From contig CM043948.1 of NCBI GenBank assembly GCA_014529385.2, forward strand, positions 24,550,451 through 24,614,450: DNA of 64,000 nt. The letters run 5' to 3'. This document shows, piece by piece, positions 33,140 to 43,323 of this stretch (its first letter is position 1; each line of letters begins with the position of its first letter). The DNA comes from Adiantum capillus-veneris (lineage: Eukaryota; Streptophyta; Polypodiopsida; Polypodiales; Pteridaceae). Under the pieces are notes generated by a model that saw nothing but the letters and a program-made list of their open reading frames with translations, was not told where the DNA came from and searched no databases. The translations under genes were made by a program, and so were the position numbers.

Positions 33140-34490
33140 GTGCGCATACTATAGACGCTTCATAGAAAAGTTCTCACTAATAGCAGGACCATTACATGAC
33201 CTAACAAAGAAAAACGTTAGGTACACATGGTCTGCCAAAGAGAACAATGCTTTCAAAAAGCTTAAAGAAAAGCTTATCTCTCAACCTGTGCTTACACTAC
33301 CGGATCTCTCAAAGACATTTGAGGTCCAATGTGATGCTTGTGGTGATTGCCTCGGAGCTGTTTTTCTTCAAGAAGGGCACACCATAGGCTATGAAAGTCG
33401 AAGGCTCAACCTTGTTGAGCAAGCTCTAGGCATATATGAAAAGGAACTCCTTGCAGTTCTACATGCCTTAGACTCATGGAAGCACTATTTATTGGGAACT
33501 CTTTTCATTCTGCGAATGGATCACCAAAGTCTTAAGTACTTCATGAAGCAGACCAAGCTCTCCGACAAAAAAATGAGGTGGGCAAATTTTCTTTCACAAT
33601 TTCATTTTCATATTGCTCACATTGCTGGCAAGCATAATCAAGTAGCCGATGCACTCTCAAGAGGACCGAGAGTGAATGCGGTTTCCATAGCAACTCACAA
33701 TGATCTATCTTCTATGATAGATGAGTATGCTATTGATCCCGATTTTAGAGATGTGATTTCAGCCCTTGCACTAGGGAAGAAAGAGGAACCATTTACTTTA
33801 CAAGATGGTTCTCTTATCTATGGCAATAGACTATGTGTTACTAACTCACTACGTGAGAAAGTAATGTATGAATCTCATGCTACTCCGTATGCAGGGCATA
33901 GAGGGATTCAATTTAACCTAAAGGGGATTGAAACATATTTCTATTGGTCTACCATGAAAGAAAACATACAAGAGTATGTTTCTAAATGTGTGGTATGCCA
34001 AAAGACGAAGTTTGATAGAGGGAAGCAACTTGGATTGCTTCAACCTTTGCCAATCCCTAATTCAACATGGGAGAGCATATCCATGGATTTTATCTTTGGA
34101 TTGCCCAAGTCTATCCAGGGGAATACGGGAATATGGATGATAGTAGATAGGTTCAGTAAACAAGCTCATTATATACTTGTCAAAAAGACTATCAAAGCCC
34201 ATCAAATGGCAACCCTCTTCATTTCACAAATCTTCAAGTACCATGGCTTACCAATGTCCATAGTGTCGGATAGAGATCCTAGAATAACCAATAACTTCTG
34301 GAAGGGTCTCTTTGAGAATTTAGAAACAAGGCTAAACTTCTCTTCGTCCTATCACCCGCAAACGGATGGCCAAAGTGAAATAGCTAACCTAGCAATTCTC
34401 GATCTACTAAAAGCCTATGTAATGGAAGTAGATCAAAGATCCCAATGGGAGAAGTACTTACCCTTAGTGGAATATGCCTACAGGGGCCTT
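33140..34490 (+). pseudogene. Gypsy-C RNase H and integrase
   Basis: A 454-residue open frame, the longest intact part of Gypsy-C. It starts in the RT connection (CAYYRRFIEKFSLIAGPLHD), passes RNase H (FEVQCDACGDCLGAVFLQE, YEKELLAVLHALDSWKHYLL, IAGKHNQVADALSR) and integrase with the zinc finger HATPYAGHRG...CVVCQKTK. The core follows as SMDFIFGLPKS, IVSDRDPRITNNFWKGLF and YHPQTDGQSEIANLAI, so D, D and E are all kept. In RNase H the usual catalytic D in CDAS is CDAC here. The frame ends abruptly at EYAYRGLL where it meets a different element, so the C-terminal part of integrase is missing. Confidence 0.93.
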
Positions 34491-35480
34491 TTGTGATTCA
34501 TGATATATCGCAAAGTGGCGCCATCAAACTTGCAACATTGGCGGGAGAGGAGATGCCTATTGGGACGAGTGGTTGTAGGCTAAAGAAATATCTTCTTCTG
34601 TTGATACCAGATGAACTCGCAACACTCCATGCAGCAGCTCAACAAAGATGTCAAGCACAGGACATTCGGGAACAAGCACAGCAAGAGGCCAAACTCGGAA
34701 TATTGAAACGCAGATAACAAGCAAAATTCCAGAGGAAAGAACAACAGGATGTGGCTATTCAGGATGCTCCGATAGCATCCATACAAATGGAAACTACATG
34801 GTTAGGAGGAATGCATCTACGCATTCAGTTACAACTTGCCGAGTGCACCACTGAAAGAGCGTTAGTGGACACAGGGGCCAGGGCTAATGTGGTTAACTAC
34901 TCCACTTTCAGAAAAATCACACAGGAACCTCTAACGCCCAACACTATGGGGTTCAAGGTCGCAAACAGAGGTACTATGGACAGTTTAGGCCACATAAATT
35001 TTCCAATCAACATTGATGGGACAATTTATCCACATCAATTTCATGTGGTCGAAGATCTCATCTGAATGAAGCAGTTATTCTAGGAGTGCCGTGGATGCGC
35101 ACTTATCAGGCCACACCAAACTGGCAGGACAACACTTTACGCATCAAACATGAGGGCCAATCTTTAGCCACGCCATTTGTACAAACGAACTATCAATGGG
35201 AAGCTCTACCATCACCACAGGTGGGAGCTCATCGATCATCCACCACCATGGTCACGAAAATACGGGCTAAGAAATCAACATGGAAACCAAGCCTAGGCAA
35301 TTGTGGATACCTAAACGCCAAATCAATACACGTAAACCTACATTGCCTACACAAAAATTAAACCATCACAAATTGCCCACTGCTATTGTCAAACGGCCCA
35401 ACCCGATGGACCATTCCCTTCAACATCCAACCACACCCAAATGGGTGTGGCAACCAAAACAACATCTCCTTCACGATGCA
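34482..35480 (+). pseudogene. Gypsy-D: integrase tail followed in frame by aspartic protease and W-x-P-K region
   Basis: GPFVIHDISQSGAIKLATLAG and SGCRLKKYLLLLIPDEL are the end of a Gypsy integrase of a different group from Gypsy-C. After one stop (34715) the same frame continues (QAKFQRKEQQDVAIQDAPIA) into a protease: ECTTERALVDTGARANVVNYSTF (DTG at about 34869) and, after a frame change near 35063, AVILGVPWMRTYQATPNW. Then come QLWIPKRQINTR and KWVWQPKQ, resembling the W-x-P-K repeats of Gypsy-F. Usually the protease precedes RT and integrase, so this order is unusual. It may be a junction of two element copies rather than a true gene order. Confidence 0.75.
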
Positions 35481-36383
35481 TACCTATGAAATGTGATGAC
35501 AACCCAAAAAATGCCAACAATCGACCCCATCGACAGCATCAAAACTTTTGCAGGTCACAGTCAAACACAGAGCACGCCTTCTACAGTTACTATTGTTCGG
35601 ACCACGTAGCTTCCAAGGAACCTCGCCACCAACATCCCCTGAACATATTTTTCAGCACCTATCTCTTGCACAACAATTTGTTTTCCCATGCATATCCTCC
35701 ATGAGCATCATAGAGCCACACTATACGGCTATGCATAGACACGCGCTTTATTCCCATGCACTTTGACACATGTTCGTCGCGGACGACTCACTCTAGGAAG
35801 GGGGACAATGCGGTTGGAGTATCATTTGTATATACCATTATTATCATCTTACTTATTTTCTTTTCTTTTTGTTTCCTTTCTTTCCCGTTTCCTTAAAAAA
35901 CAAAAGTTTTTCAGAGCCTGACAAACTATTAGTTTGCATAATCATGAGCCATACCGTCACCATCTAATACCAGAATAAGAGTATGTATATAAGACTAATT
36001 TTGGCTAATTTTTGGCCAACTAATAATCATTGTAAATAATTTTCTTTTACAAAAAAGTAAAAAATGACAGGTAATCAACAAAAAATTGATAAGTCAAGCC
36101 AGGAAAGTCAGAATCAACTTTTGAAAGCAAACACCGAAACTTCAAATCAAGGACTTCAAACATGGCAGATATGGAAAAATTCAACACAAGATGAATTTTG
36201 AGCCAACTTCTGAAGGATCAAAACTACAGATCGAACGCCATTTGTAAATTGAGTGTCAGACTGATGAACGATTCGAATCGCAGGTGATGTGCCCAACAAG
36301 ATATGAGCAATGAAGGTAAGTATATATGGGGCATTCCGGGTAGACTAGGATCATATAGTCAAAAAGGGCAACAGAAGCTCATT

Positions 36384-36390
<7 letters not shown>
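35480..36390 (+). other. End of Gypsy-D and unassigned AT-rich DNA
   Basis: CTAGGAAGGGGGACAATG at 35793-35812 looks like a polypurine tract followed by a possible LTR start, but no matching second LTR was found. From 35813 to 36390 I see AT-rich DNA without frame, domain or repeat that I can name. Confidence 0.4.

Positions 36391-36470
<80 letters not shown>
36391..36470. repeat. (GA)n microsatellite, about 80 bp
   Basis: Uninterrupted AG repeats at the start of the Gypsy-E leader. Reading frames made of RE/SL repeats across it are artefacts. Confidence 0.95.
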
Positions 36471-36475
<5 letters not shown>

Positions 36476-36765
36476 AGCATAGAGTTTTCGGAGTATCTTA
36501 TGCCTGCTGCGACCACCTCGGTGGATCTCACTACACCAGATTTGATAGGTATGATCGTTAACCTTGCAAGAGCATGTGTATGTGACCCATACTGCATCAA
36601 CAGTACCAAAACAACAAATCAAAGCAGTACAAGGTCACAAAATCGGCAAACTAACAGGGCCAATGAGGAAGTCCAAAACCCATCAAAAACAAGAAAAAGT
36701 TCATCAGTAGATCCCAACTACCTGGCAAAATTAGCCAAGCTAAAAACAGTAGGAAAAGGTGCTGG

Positions 36766-37887
36766 AACATGGATCGCAAGGATATGTTCCCAAAACCCTA
36801 AAATCAGGGAAACTTCTACAAGAGCAACAATAGAGGCTCAGGAACAAAACCCCATGACTATTTTTGCAAAAAGCATCCCAACATGGATCGCGATCCATGT
36901 ACCTTTTTGCCAAAATTAGGATAAAAGTGGCTCACTAGCTGGACAATGAACAAATAGTACTGGTGTTGCAAAATGATCACAAAGAGTGCTCTATAGATCA
37001 TCAAACCCACCTGGATTGATACTTTTAGTTTGTAAATGGTCTTTTGGTCAAAATTACTGCTAAAGTAATTTGGGAAACTTCAAACTCTCCTCGAAGCCTA
37101 TCAACAAGCAAAGGTAACCTAAGAATGGTGATGGGATCAAAACCAAGCAAAAGTTTACTTGCAAAATGGTAAAACTTGCAGGATTCCGTTTGCCTTCTCA
37201 AAAGAATTCAATGTCTGGGGGAAATTACCGAGGAACCAAGAAAAGCTATGAACTATAGACCTCAAATATTAGAAATCAAAGCAAGGAGAGATTTCAAGCA
37301 GAACATGACTCCAAAAGTGGTTGCCATAAACAGATTTGGTCAAAACGGAAAAAATATAGCCGTAAACTAGAAAATGGGGCAAATTATGGAAAAACATGTC
37401 CAAAGTTGAAAAAATTTCACCAGTGTACTAGGAAAACCTATAGGAACCAATGTGCACAAGAACTGTATTCAAATGCTTCCCAACATGGATCGTGATCCAT
37501 GTACCTTTTTGGCCAAAATAAGTAAAACCCATGCCATCTGATTCAGTATGATCAAGAAAGCCAAGCCATGAAGTTTCAAACCATTTGAATCCCAAAATCC
37601 ACTTCAAAAAGCCAAAAATCTATAAATTTGTACATGATTTCCAAAATTCATCCCAAGTGTCAAACCATTGATCCAAATCCCAAACTTTTTGGACCAAGTC
37701 ATAATCAAGATGAACACTACCAGATGGTATCATTAGATTTCCAAAATATTGCCCAACATGGATCGCGATCCATGTATCTCCAGCTCTAAATCCAAAGAAA
37801 ATTTCTCAATAGCATCCCCTTATGCCCAGGCCAACTTCCCAAAGTTAGAATTTTCAAATGCTTCCCAACATGGATTGCGATCCATGT
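36766..37887. repeat. Palindrome set II in the Gypsy-E leader
   Basis: ACATGGATCGCGATCCATGT is a perfect 20-bp palindrome at 36881-36900 and 37756-37775. Copies with one change lie at 37483-37502 (core CGTG) and 37868-37887 (core TGCG), and a half copy at 36766-36790. Most are preceded by CCCA or TTCCCA, and three are followed by TTTTTG(G)CC/TC. A decayed copy occurs beyond the ORF at about 58651. The leader has no other coding signal. Confidence 0.9.
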
Positions 37888-38098
37888 TCCTTTTTGTCAA
37901 AATCCGTTTGTTACATTATAGTTTTGTGCCTATAGTAATTGTAGGTGCACTGGTGAAATTTGGTCAAATTTGGAGTAGTTTTGACAGAGTTAAACTCACT
38001 TTTTTTAATTTATGGTCAAGTTTCCCGACAATTTTGATCAATGGCTAAAACTTGATTTCACTTGCAAATTGGCAACATGATGCCTTGGGAGGAAAGCA

Positions 38099-38754
38099 TA
38101 GAGGGAATGGAATGTGGCACCCTATGAGATAACCGATATCTCATCAAATGAGAAAGCTCACCTCACTAAACAAGTACTTGAAGCAATTCCGGAAATCATT
38201 TTCATCAGAAGGTTCCAAGCCGCAGACGGAGAAATTGTAAAGACCACCATCTTCCCCCAGGAAATGTGGACTTTGCACCAGAAACCAAAAGTGCAAGCAG
38301 GGGTCAAGTGCCTACAGCTCGACATTTTCTTAAGACTGCCTCCTTGGGGAATACATTTCAGACGAGCTCACGAGATCATAAGTTCAATTCAATACAATGG
38401 GGAACCAACTCTAACAGACAAGGATGGGGCAGTTGTTAAGGTAAAAATTACAGCTGAAATCATCAATGAAGCCCTCCATCTGCCGTAGGGGATACACAAT
38501 CTATTGCAGAAAATAAAGACAATTGACAATGATAAAGCCTTTTTGAAGCAACGAGGCCACAAGCTGACATATCAAGACCTGATCTACTCAGAAATGGAAC
38601 TGCCATTGTGTCTTATATCACAACATTTCAAGGTGCAGAAGCTTCCTAGATATATTAAACCCTTGTTGCATATGGCAGTGGTGATGGCGATGGGTTTGGC
38701 TGAAGGCAGTTGGCTGAAGGTAGGGTGGTCGGTTGCGACTTTGGCAACTATCTT
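38099..38754 (+). pseudogene. Gypsy-E gag-like ORF, N-terminal part
   Basis: The frame follows a stop at 38098: EWNVAPYEITDISSNEKAHL, IPEIIFIRRFQAADGEIVKT, LQLDIFLRLPPWGIHFRRAH, VKVKITAEIINEALHLP. After a stop near 38487 it continues QKIKTIDNDKAFLKQRGHKL to CDFGNYL at 38754. The 'E(I/V)INEALHLP' style resembles the N-terminal domain of plant retroelement and plant mobile-domain proteins, but I cannot name it. No clear ATG. Gypsy-F is inserted at codon level at 38755 and the frame resumes after it at 49969. Confidence 0.55.
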
Positions 38755-39711
38755 TGTTGGACGGAGCAACTCACACACCCATGAAGTGCATGCAAACACT
38801 ACCTAGATCAACATAATGTCAATCAAGGACACAGATGACACGATAGGCACACGGAGGAAATCTCTTTAGCTTGTCAGGATGAGACAATCCTACACATACA
38901 ACACTCTGGAAGGCCAACTAAACCACAATCAAGAACCTCACTGCTCTCAACTACACCACCTAGCCACATACACACATACGGAAGGTAACTCACCTAATCA
39001 TGCCAGATTCGTACAAAACTTAAGGAACACCATCCCCTCACTAGGATACACCTGTCCCTAAGCTTCTACACTCAAAACCCTCACTCTAAACCCATCTGCG
39101 GAAAACGCGTAGGATGACAGAGCATAATTTTGAAAGTGCCCGAAACTGAAATTTATGAGTACCTATGCGTAGCTTATGTTGCCACGATTCTATAGACTAC
39201 TAGCACGCAGAAAACAGACATCGTTTGATACACTTACGGCCACAAATAGCTCGTAGATGCATCGGCATGTGCGCTTCGTCTCGCGTGGAATGCTTGGCGT
39301 TGTGGCGTAGCTCTCCTCGAGCCTACAACAATGGTGCAGTCGGATCTCCAATGTGTTGAGCGAGCCGGGCGTAGCTAGAGGATAAAGCTCACGCTCACTC
39401 TCTTTCTCTCTCACACACAGTAGACGGCAGCGCTAAAGTTTTTGATTATGATAAAAGTCCTCTTACAAAATAACCTAGGTACCTTATATACTAAGGCTAC
39501 CTTAGGTTTAACCAAAAATGGGGTTGAAAGGGTCAAATGGCTTTGTATTTACAATCTGGAAGTGCCATTGCCCCCTGGCTTCTGAAACTAGAATAACTAC
39601 TCATTACAAATGACATTTATAGCCATAATCCGCAGCATTTCATAACTCACAAAAGATAAGACTTTGGTACGAAACTTGAGTTATGTTGTGTTGTTGACCC
39701 AACGGTCAACA
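38755..39711 (-). repeat. Gypsy-F 3' LTR
   Basis: 957 bp. On the minus strand TATATAAGG near 39482-39490 is a plausible TATA box. A half copy of palindrome set III (ACGCGTAGGATGAC) lies near 39105. Confidence 0.95.
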
Positions 39712-39746
39712 TTCCCCCCTTTCGCGTTCATGTCGTCCCCGACATG
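39712..39746 (-). other. Gypsy-F polypurine tract with adjacent hairpin
   Basis: The minus strand reads GCGAAAGGGGGGAA directly before the LTR (TGTTGACC). Immediately upstream is CATGTCG-GGGA-CGACATG (39729-39746), a 7-bp-stem hairpin. Confidence 0.8.
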
Positions 39747-40322
39747 ACCTAATTGTTAATGGCGATGTGGTCTTTGCTGTCGTTTTTTTCTTGTAAAGAA
39801 AGTATAGACTATAGCCTTTGCAGTAGCTTGTCTTGTTCGTCCAATCCGATGTACATAGTCATCACATGATTCAGGAAAATCATAATTGATGACGAACTTT
39901 ATGTCTTTCACATCCACTCACCGAGCTACAACATCTGTTTCTGTCATTATAGGTCTACTGCCAGATCTAAATTCAAAAAGAACCCAATGTTGTTTAACTT
40001 GACTCTTTTCATCATGGATAGAGAAAGCTCCATCCATCACTTGTTCCTGCAAATCTGTCAATTCGGAGTATTTGTGATTCTCAGAAACAACTTCTACAAT
40101 CTGTAGAATTGAGTGATTGGATTTCTGATCTTGTGAGCCAATGACAACTTTGTAAGGATTTTGTAGAAATTGTATGGCTAAACCCATAACTTCTTTAGGC
40201 TAAGTTGCACTCCAATGCAAAGTCTTTCTGTCAGGCCGAATCCAGGACTTAATTATTATAATTTGAGGTTCAAAACCTTGCCGAGCATTTGATGCGCATT
40301 ATCAAGGACAAGCTTTTGAGAT
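39745..40322 (-). pseudogene. DEAD-box RNA helicase fragment captured in Gypsy-F
   Basis: Minus-strand translation gives helicase landmarks in order: KLVLDNAHQML (degenerate motif II, DEAD read as DNAH, 40292-40303), GFEPQI, IRPDRKTLHWSAT (motif III SAT, 40203-40211), PYKVVIGSQD, NHSILQIVEVVSENHKY, SIHDEKSQVKQHWVLFEF, SGSRPIMTETDVVAR (motif V region), [15 protein letters not shown] and [17 protein letters not shown] (motif VI, HRIGRT at 39834-39851). This order and wording match plant DDX5/DBP2-like helicases, which remodel RNA. Two stops and a missing segment of roughly 27 residues between VMDGA and SIHDE show it is not functional. No intron-like sequence interrupts it, as expected for a copy captured from processed RNA. 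Confidence 0.9.
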
Positions 40323-41866
40323 CCTCTGATTACCCTTATGTCTGCTCTTTATCATTGAGGACTTCTTTGTTATTGAGTTATCATGTTGTTAGTGTTGTCT
40401 GCAGCTTTGTCATTGTAGGCCATTCTTCGACTGGCCATTGAGGAGAAGTATGCTATGATCTGAAATTGGTGCTCCAATTCATTTGTCAATTGATTTGAGT
40501 AGCATTTCCTTATTGTTGATGTAGAAGGAATATGTACAAGAGGATGGTGATAGGTGTCTTTAGATTAGGGTCTAAAACCTGTATGACCAAAGGAAAAAAA
40601 ACCCGGTGGGAAAAAAAATGCCTTTGGTATACGCTCTTATTGGAGTTGAGCAGTTGAACGTGAAGTACATGTTCATGAAAGGTGAGTGCTTGGGTGAAAC
40701 ACGGAAAGAGTGCCTGATACTAGTGCCAATTATGGGACACTCTATATGCATATGAGAAATTTGTCAACAAAAGCATGCAATGTGAAAGAATGAGATGATG
40801 GGTGTTTCGAGGTATTAATTTAGCACATGTGACATCAAAAGATGTCTCAATAGCTTCCACCTTTCCAAGAAGGGTTGTTGATGTAGAATTTTCTCCACTC
40901 GTATCTCACTATGCTCAGTACGTGAGTGTCTTTTGGAACTTCTCCTTCACTTCACCAGACTTAAGTACTTAGACTTCGACTCTTTTGCTCACCTATACCA
41001 GCATGAGCGACACAACGTAAATATTCTCAACTCTTCCAGCTTGAGCAGTACCTAGAATAGCTAAGACGCTTAGACCACAGAGAATATTACTTGAAGCTTT
41101 GGGACTAACACCTCACTCATTTTGTGGCTTAGCCACTCGATTCTAACTTTTATGACTTGTCGGTTGCATGTTGACACTGCTTTGTGACAAGTTCTTCGGC
41201 TGTTGTAGTGGCTGCTGAGACATACTTTATGAAGTTTCATCGTTTTCCTGTACCTTCTTCTCTTTGTAGTGCTCAGGCCTCTCGTCAGTCTTTTCTTCAT
41301 GTGGATTATGGATTTTTTTTTATTTTTTTTAATAATAATAAACAAAGAAAATCTTAAAACAACTCAACAAAAGAAAAATCATTCAAATAGAAATCTAAAT
41401 GCTATGTACACTATACACATGTCCCTAGGGGCTCATATATGGATTTTGTCCCCATACTCCTCTGTAACACTACTATGAGGGCATATACTCTAAATTTTGT
41501 CAAAAGATTATCACAAAAAAACGCAAAAATTCAATGCATCTCACAAAACATTGCCCTCTAATAGTCATAATATTAGGTCCGCATTCAGAATGCCTCCCCC
41601 CTTCCTATTTGGAGTCATCCTTTACGACAGCGTATCGCAAAGGGTATGTGTTGTGCTTGGGCAATTAAAAGTTGTGCCTATGCAGTCCTTGTAATGTAGC
41701 CCTATTATGCATACACAATCAATGCATGGAAAAGATTTATGATGTGCAAGATGTGGGTATAAGCAATTTTCTTATTGGCATTTGTTGGTGAGGCTTCCTA
41801 TTCTAAGCAATGTAATGGTCTTTGAAGCTCTTGTATCGTTGCTTGATTGAAGCGACTTTCTTTCTT
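40323..41866 (-). other. Unassigned Gypsy-F sequence between helicase fragment and W-x-P-K region
   Basis: A 91-codon minus-strand frame (41070-41345) is lysine-rich with no known domain. AAACCCGGTGGGAAAAAAAA at about 40597 is purine-rich. No RT, RNase H or integrase motifs were seen on either strand. Confidence 0.5.
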
Positions 41867-42421
41867 CTAACTGTATTGTAATCGTAGGAAGAATTGTAAG
41901 AATTCAAGCGGCGATGCACTAATAGCAGTTTTGTTGTTTTTCTTTGGGACCCATTTCTTTGCGATTATTGGTTGTTTTGTTGCTGGCTCTCGTTTGGGAA
42001 CCCATACTTGCCCGTGCTTCGTTTGTGTTTGAAGAGACTTCTTTGGGATCCACCTTTTTGTTGTGTGAGTCGACAGTGTTCTTTGCTTCAGCCCTTGTAC
42101 GCTTGGTTCGGGATGGGATTTAGGCTTTGAAAGTTGATATTGTGGTTGTTTTGGAATCCAAATGAATTCCTGACCTTTTTGTGCTTGAATCAACTTCGTT
42201 GGAGCCCAAACCTGAGTTGTGAAAGCTTGCAAATTTGTGATATTCTTACCCGTTTGTGCACGCTTTCCTTGTTTTTGTTTTGGTGTTGGATTTTGTGATT
42301 TGTCATTAGAGATCTTTGTCTTCTTGATCCATATCTGTTTTTGGCCGATCTGGCTTTTTGGTATCCAGATTTGTCGAGCTTTTTGGCTTTGACTTGTTGT
42401 CCTGTTCTTTTGACCTGTCAT
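41867..42421 (-). pseudogene. Gypsy-F W-[IV]-P-K repeat region
   Basis: A 184-codon frame, very rich in K, Q, T and P. It contains seven spaced motifs: IWIPKSQ, IWIKKTK, VWAPTKL, IWIPKQP, RWIPKKS, VWVPKRE, KWVPKKN, with intervals of about 12-50 residues. It follows the protease on the minus strand. Gypsy-D has the same kind of region after its protease (WIPKRQ, VWQPKQ). The basic, low-complexity nature suggests nucleic-acid binding, but that is inference. Whether the frame is continuous with the protease is unclear because of stops upstream. Confidence 0.6.
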
Positions 42422-43323
42422 GGTTGTTTCTGAAGGGGTTGGTGATAGTGATGGCCTGAGTTGATGATAGGGGATGTCGTAAGATTCATCACTATCGCTA
42501 CTATCCTCAGCAAGGTTGACTTCTTATACTTTCCCTTGATTTTTTGGCTGGTAGTGGAAAGTTACTGTCTGTTTGCTGGTGGGTGGTAGTTTCTTGGAGG
42601 ACTTTTCTAGCCCATTGATTAGAGCATTGTTAGCTAGTTGCTCTGGTCATATTCCTCCCAGCTGAGTCTTTGCATCCTTATTAGGAGCCATGTATGAGGA
42701 TGATGTGGTGGCTGTGTCTTCACCGAGGACTTTAGAATCCACTTTTGATGCACTTTATTCGTGTAGCGATGACATTGATACCCGGGTCGTTGATCTTCTT
42801 GAAGCTCGAAATGTTCTACAGAGTCATAGAACTCGTCGTCTTCTTCATCTTTTCATTCTCCACATTTATTTGTTTGCTCCTTATGTCGAGAGCTTGTTGA
42901 TGTCTAGTTCTCTTCATTTTCCTGGATTACACTCACTGCAAAATAAGGAACGACATCATAGCCATTTTCATCACAAAACTTTGTTGTGGGAGCATCCTCC
43001 ACGGTGCACACGTCCAGAGTAGCCAAGATGTGTTCCCATCCAAAAGGCTCTAACTCTTCTGGGATATAGTCCATATCCTCTATAACACACTCTAGGATAC
43101 ATTCCTCACGTTTCAAGCTATCACATTGTGAAGCTCCACACATCCACGGGTCTTTAGGCTTACCTAACCAAGCTGGAAGTTCCGATCCTGCTACTATGGC
43201 GGAATCAAACTCCAACCGGTGTTCTTGTCACATCCCTATAGCTAAGGTCCCTCAAGTTTACCTTCGTTATGGTTTCCATATGTCTCAGGTATATATGGTC
43301 ATAACCCCAATCTTGGACCATTT
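42422..43323 (-). pseudogene. Gypsy-F protease C-terminus and linker
   Basis: Frames on the minus strand: IILGRPFMRQLKMVQDWGYDH (about 43290-43350), the ILG[RV]P box closing the protease, then ITKVNLRDLSYRDV, and a frame at 42904-43215 with CVIEDMDYIPEELEPFGWEH and an acidic tail. Further short segments continue to the W-x-P-K region. It resembles the acidic linker following protease in plant Gypsy polyproteins. Confidence 0.65.

Noticed and set aside
31536-34490. Solo LTR at 31.5 kb as the 3' LTR of Gypsy-C
   Set aside because: Pol coding sequence continues in order directly after it (RNase H, integrase), and it is flanked by its own target duplication.
39918-40187. Stand-alone host helicase gene
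   Set aside because: It has stops, lacks N-terminal motifs and an internal segment, and lies between the LTRs of Gypsy-F.
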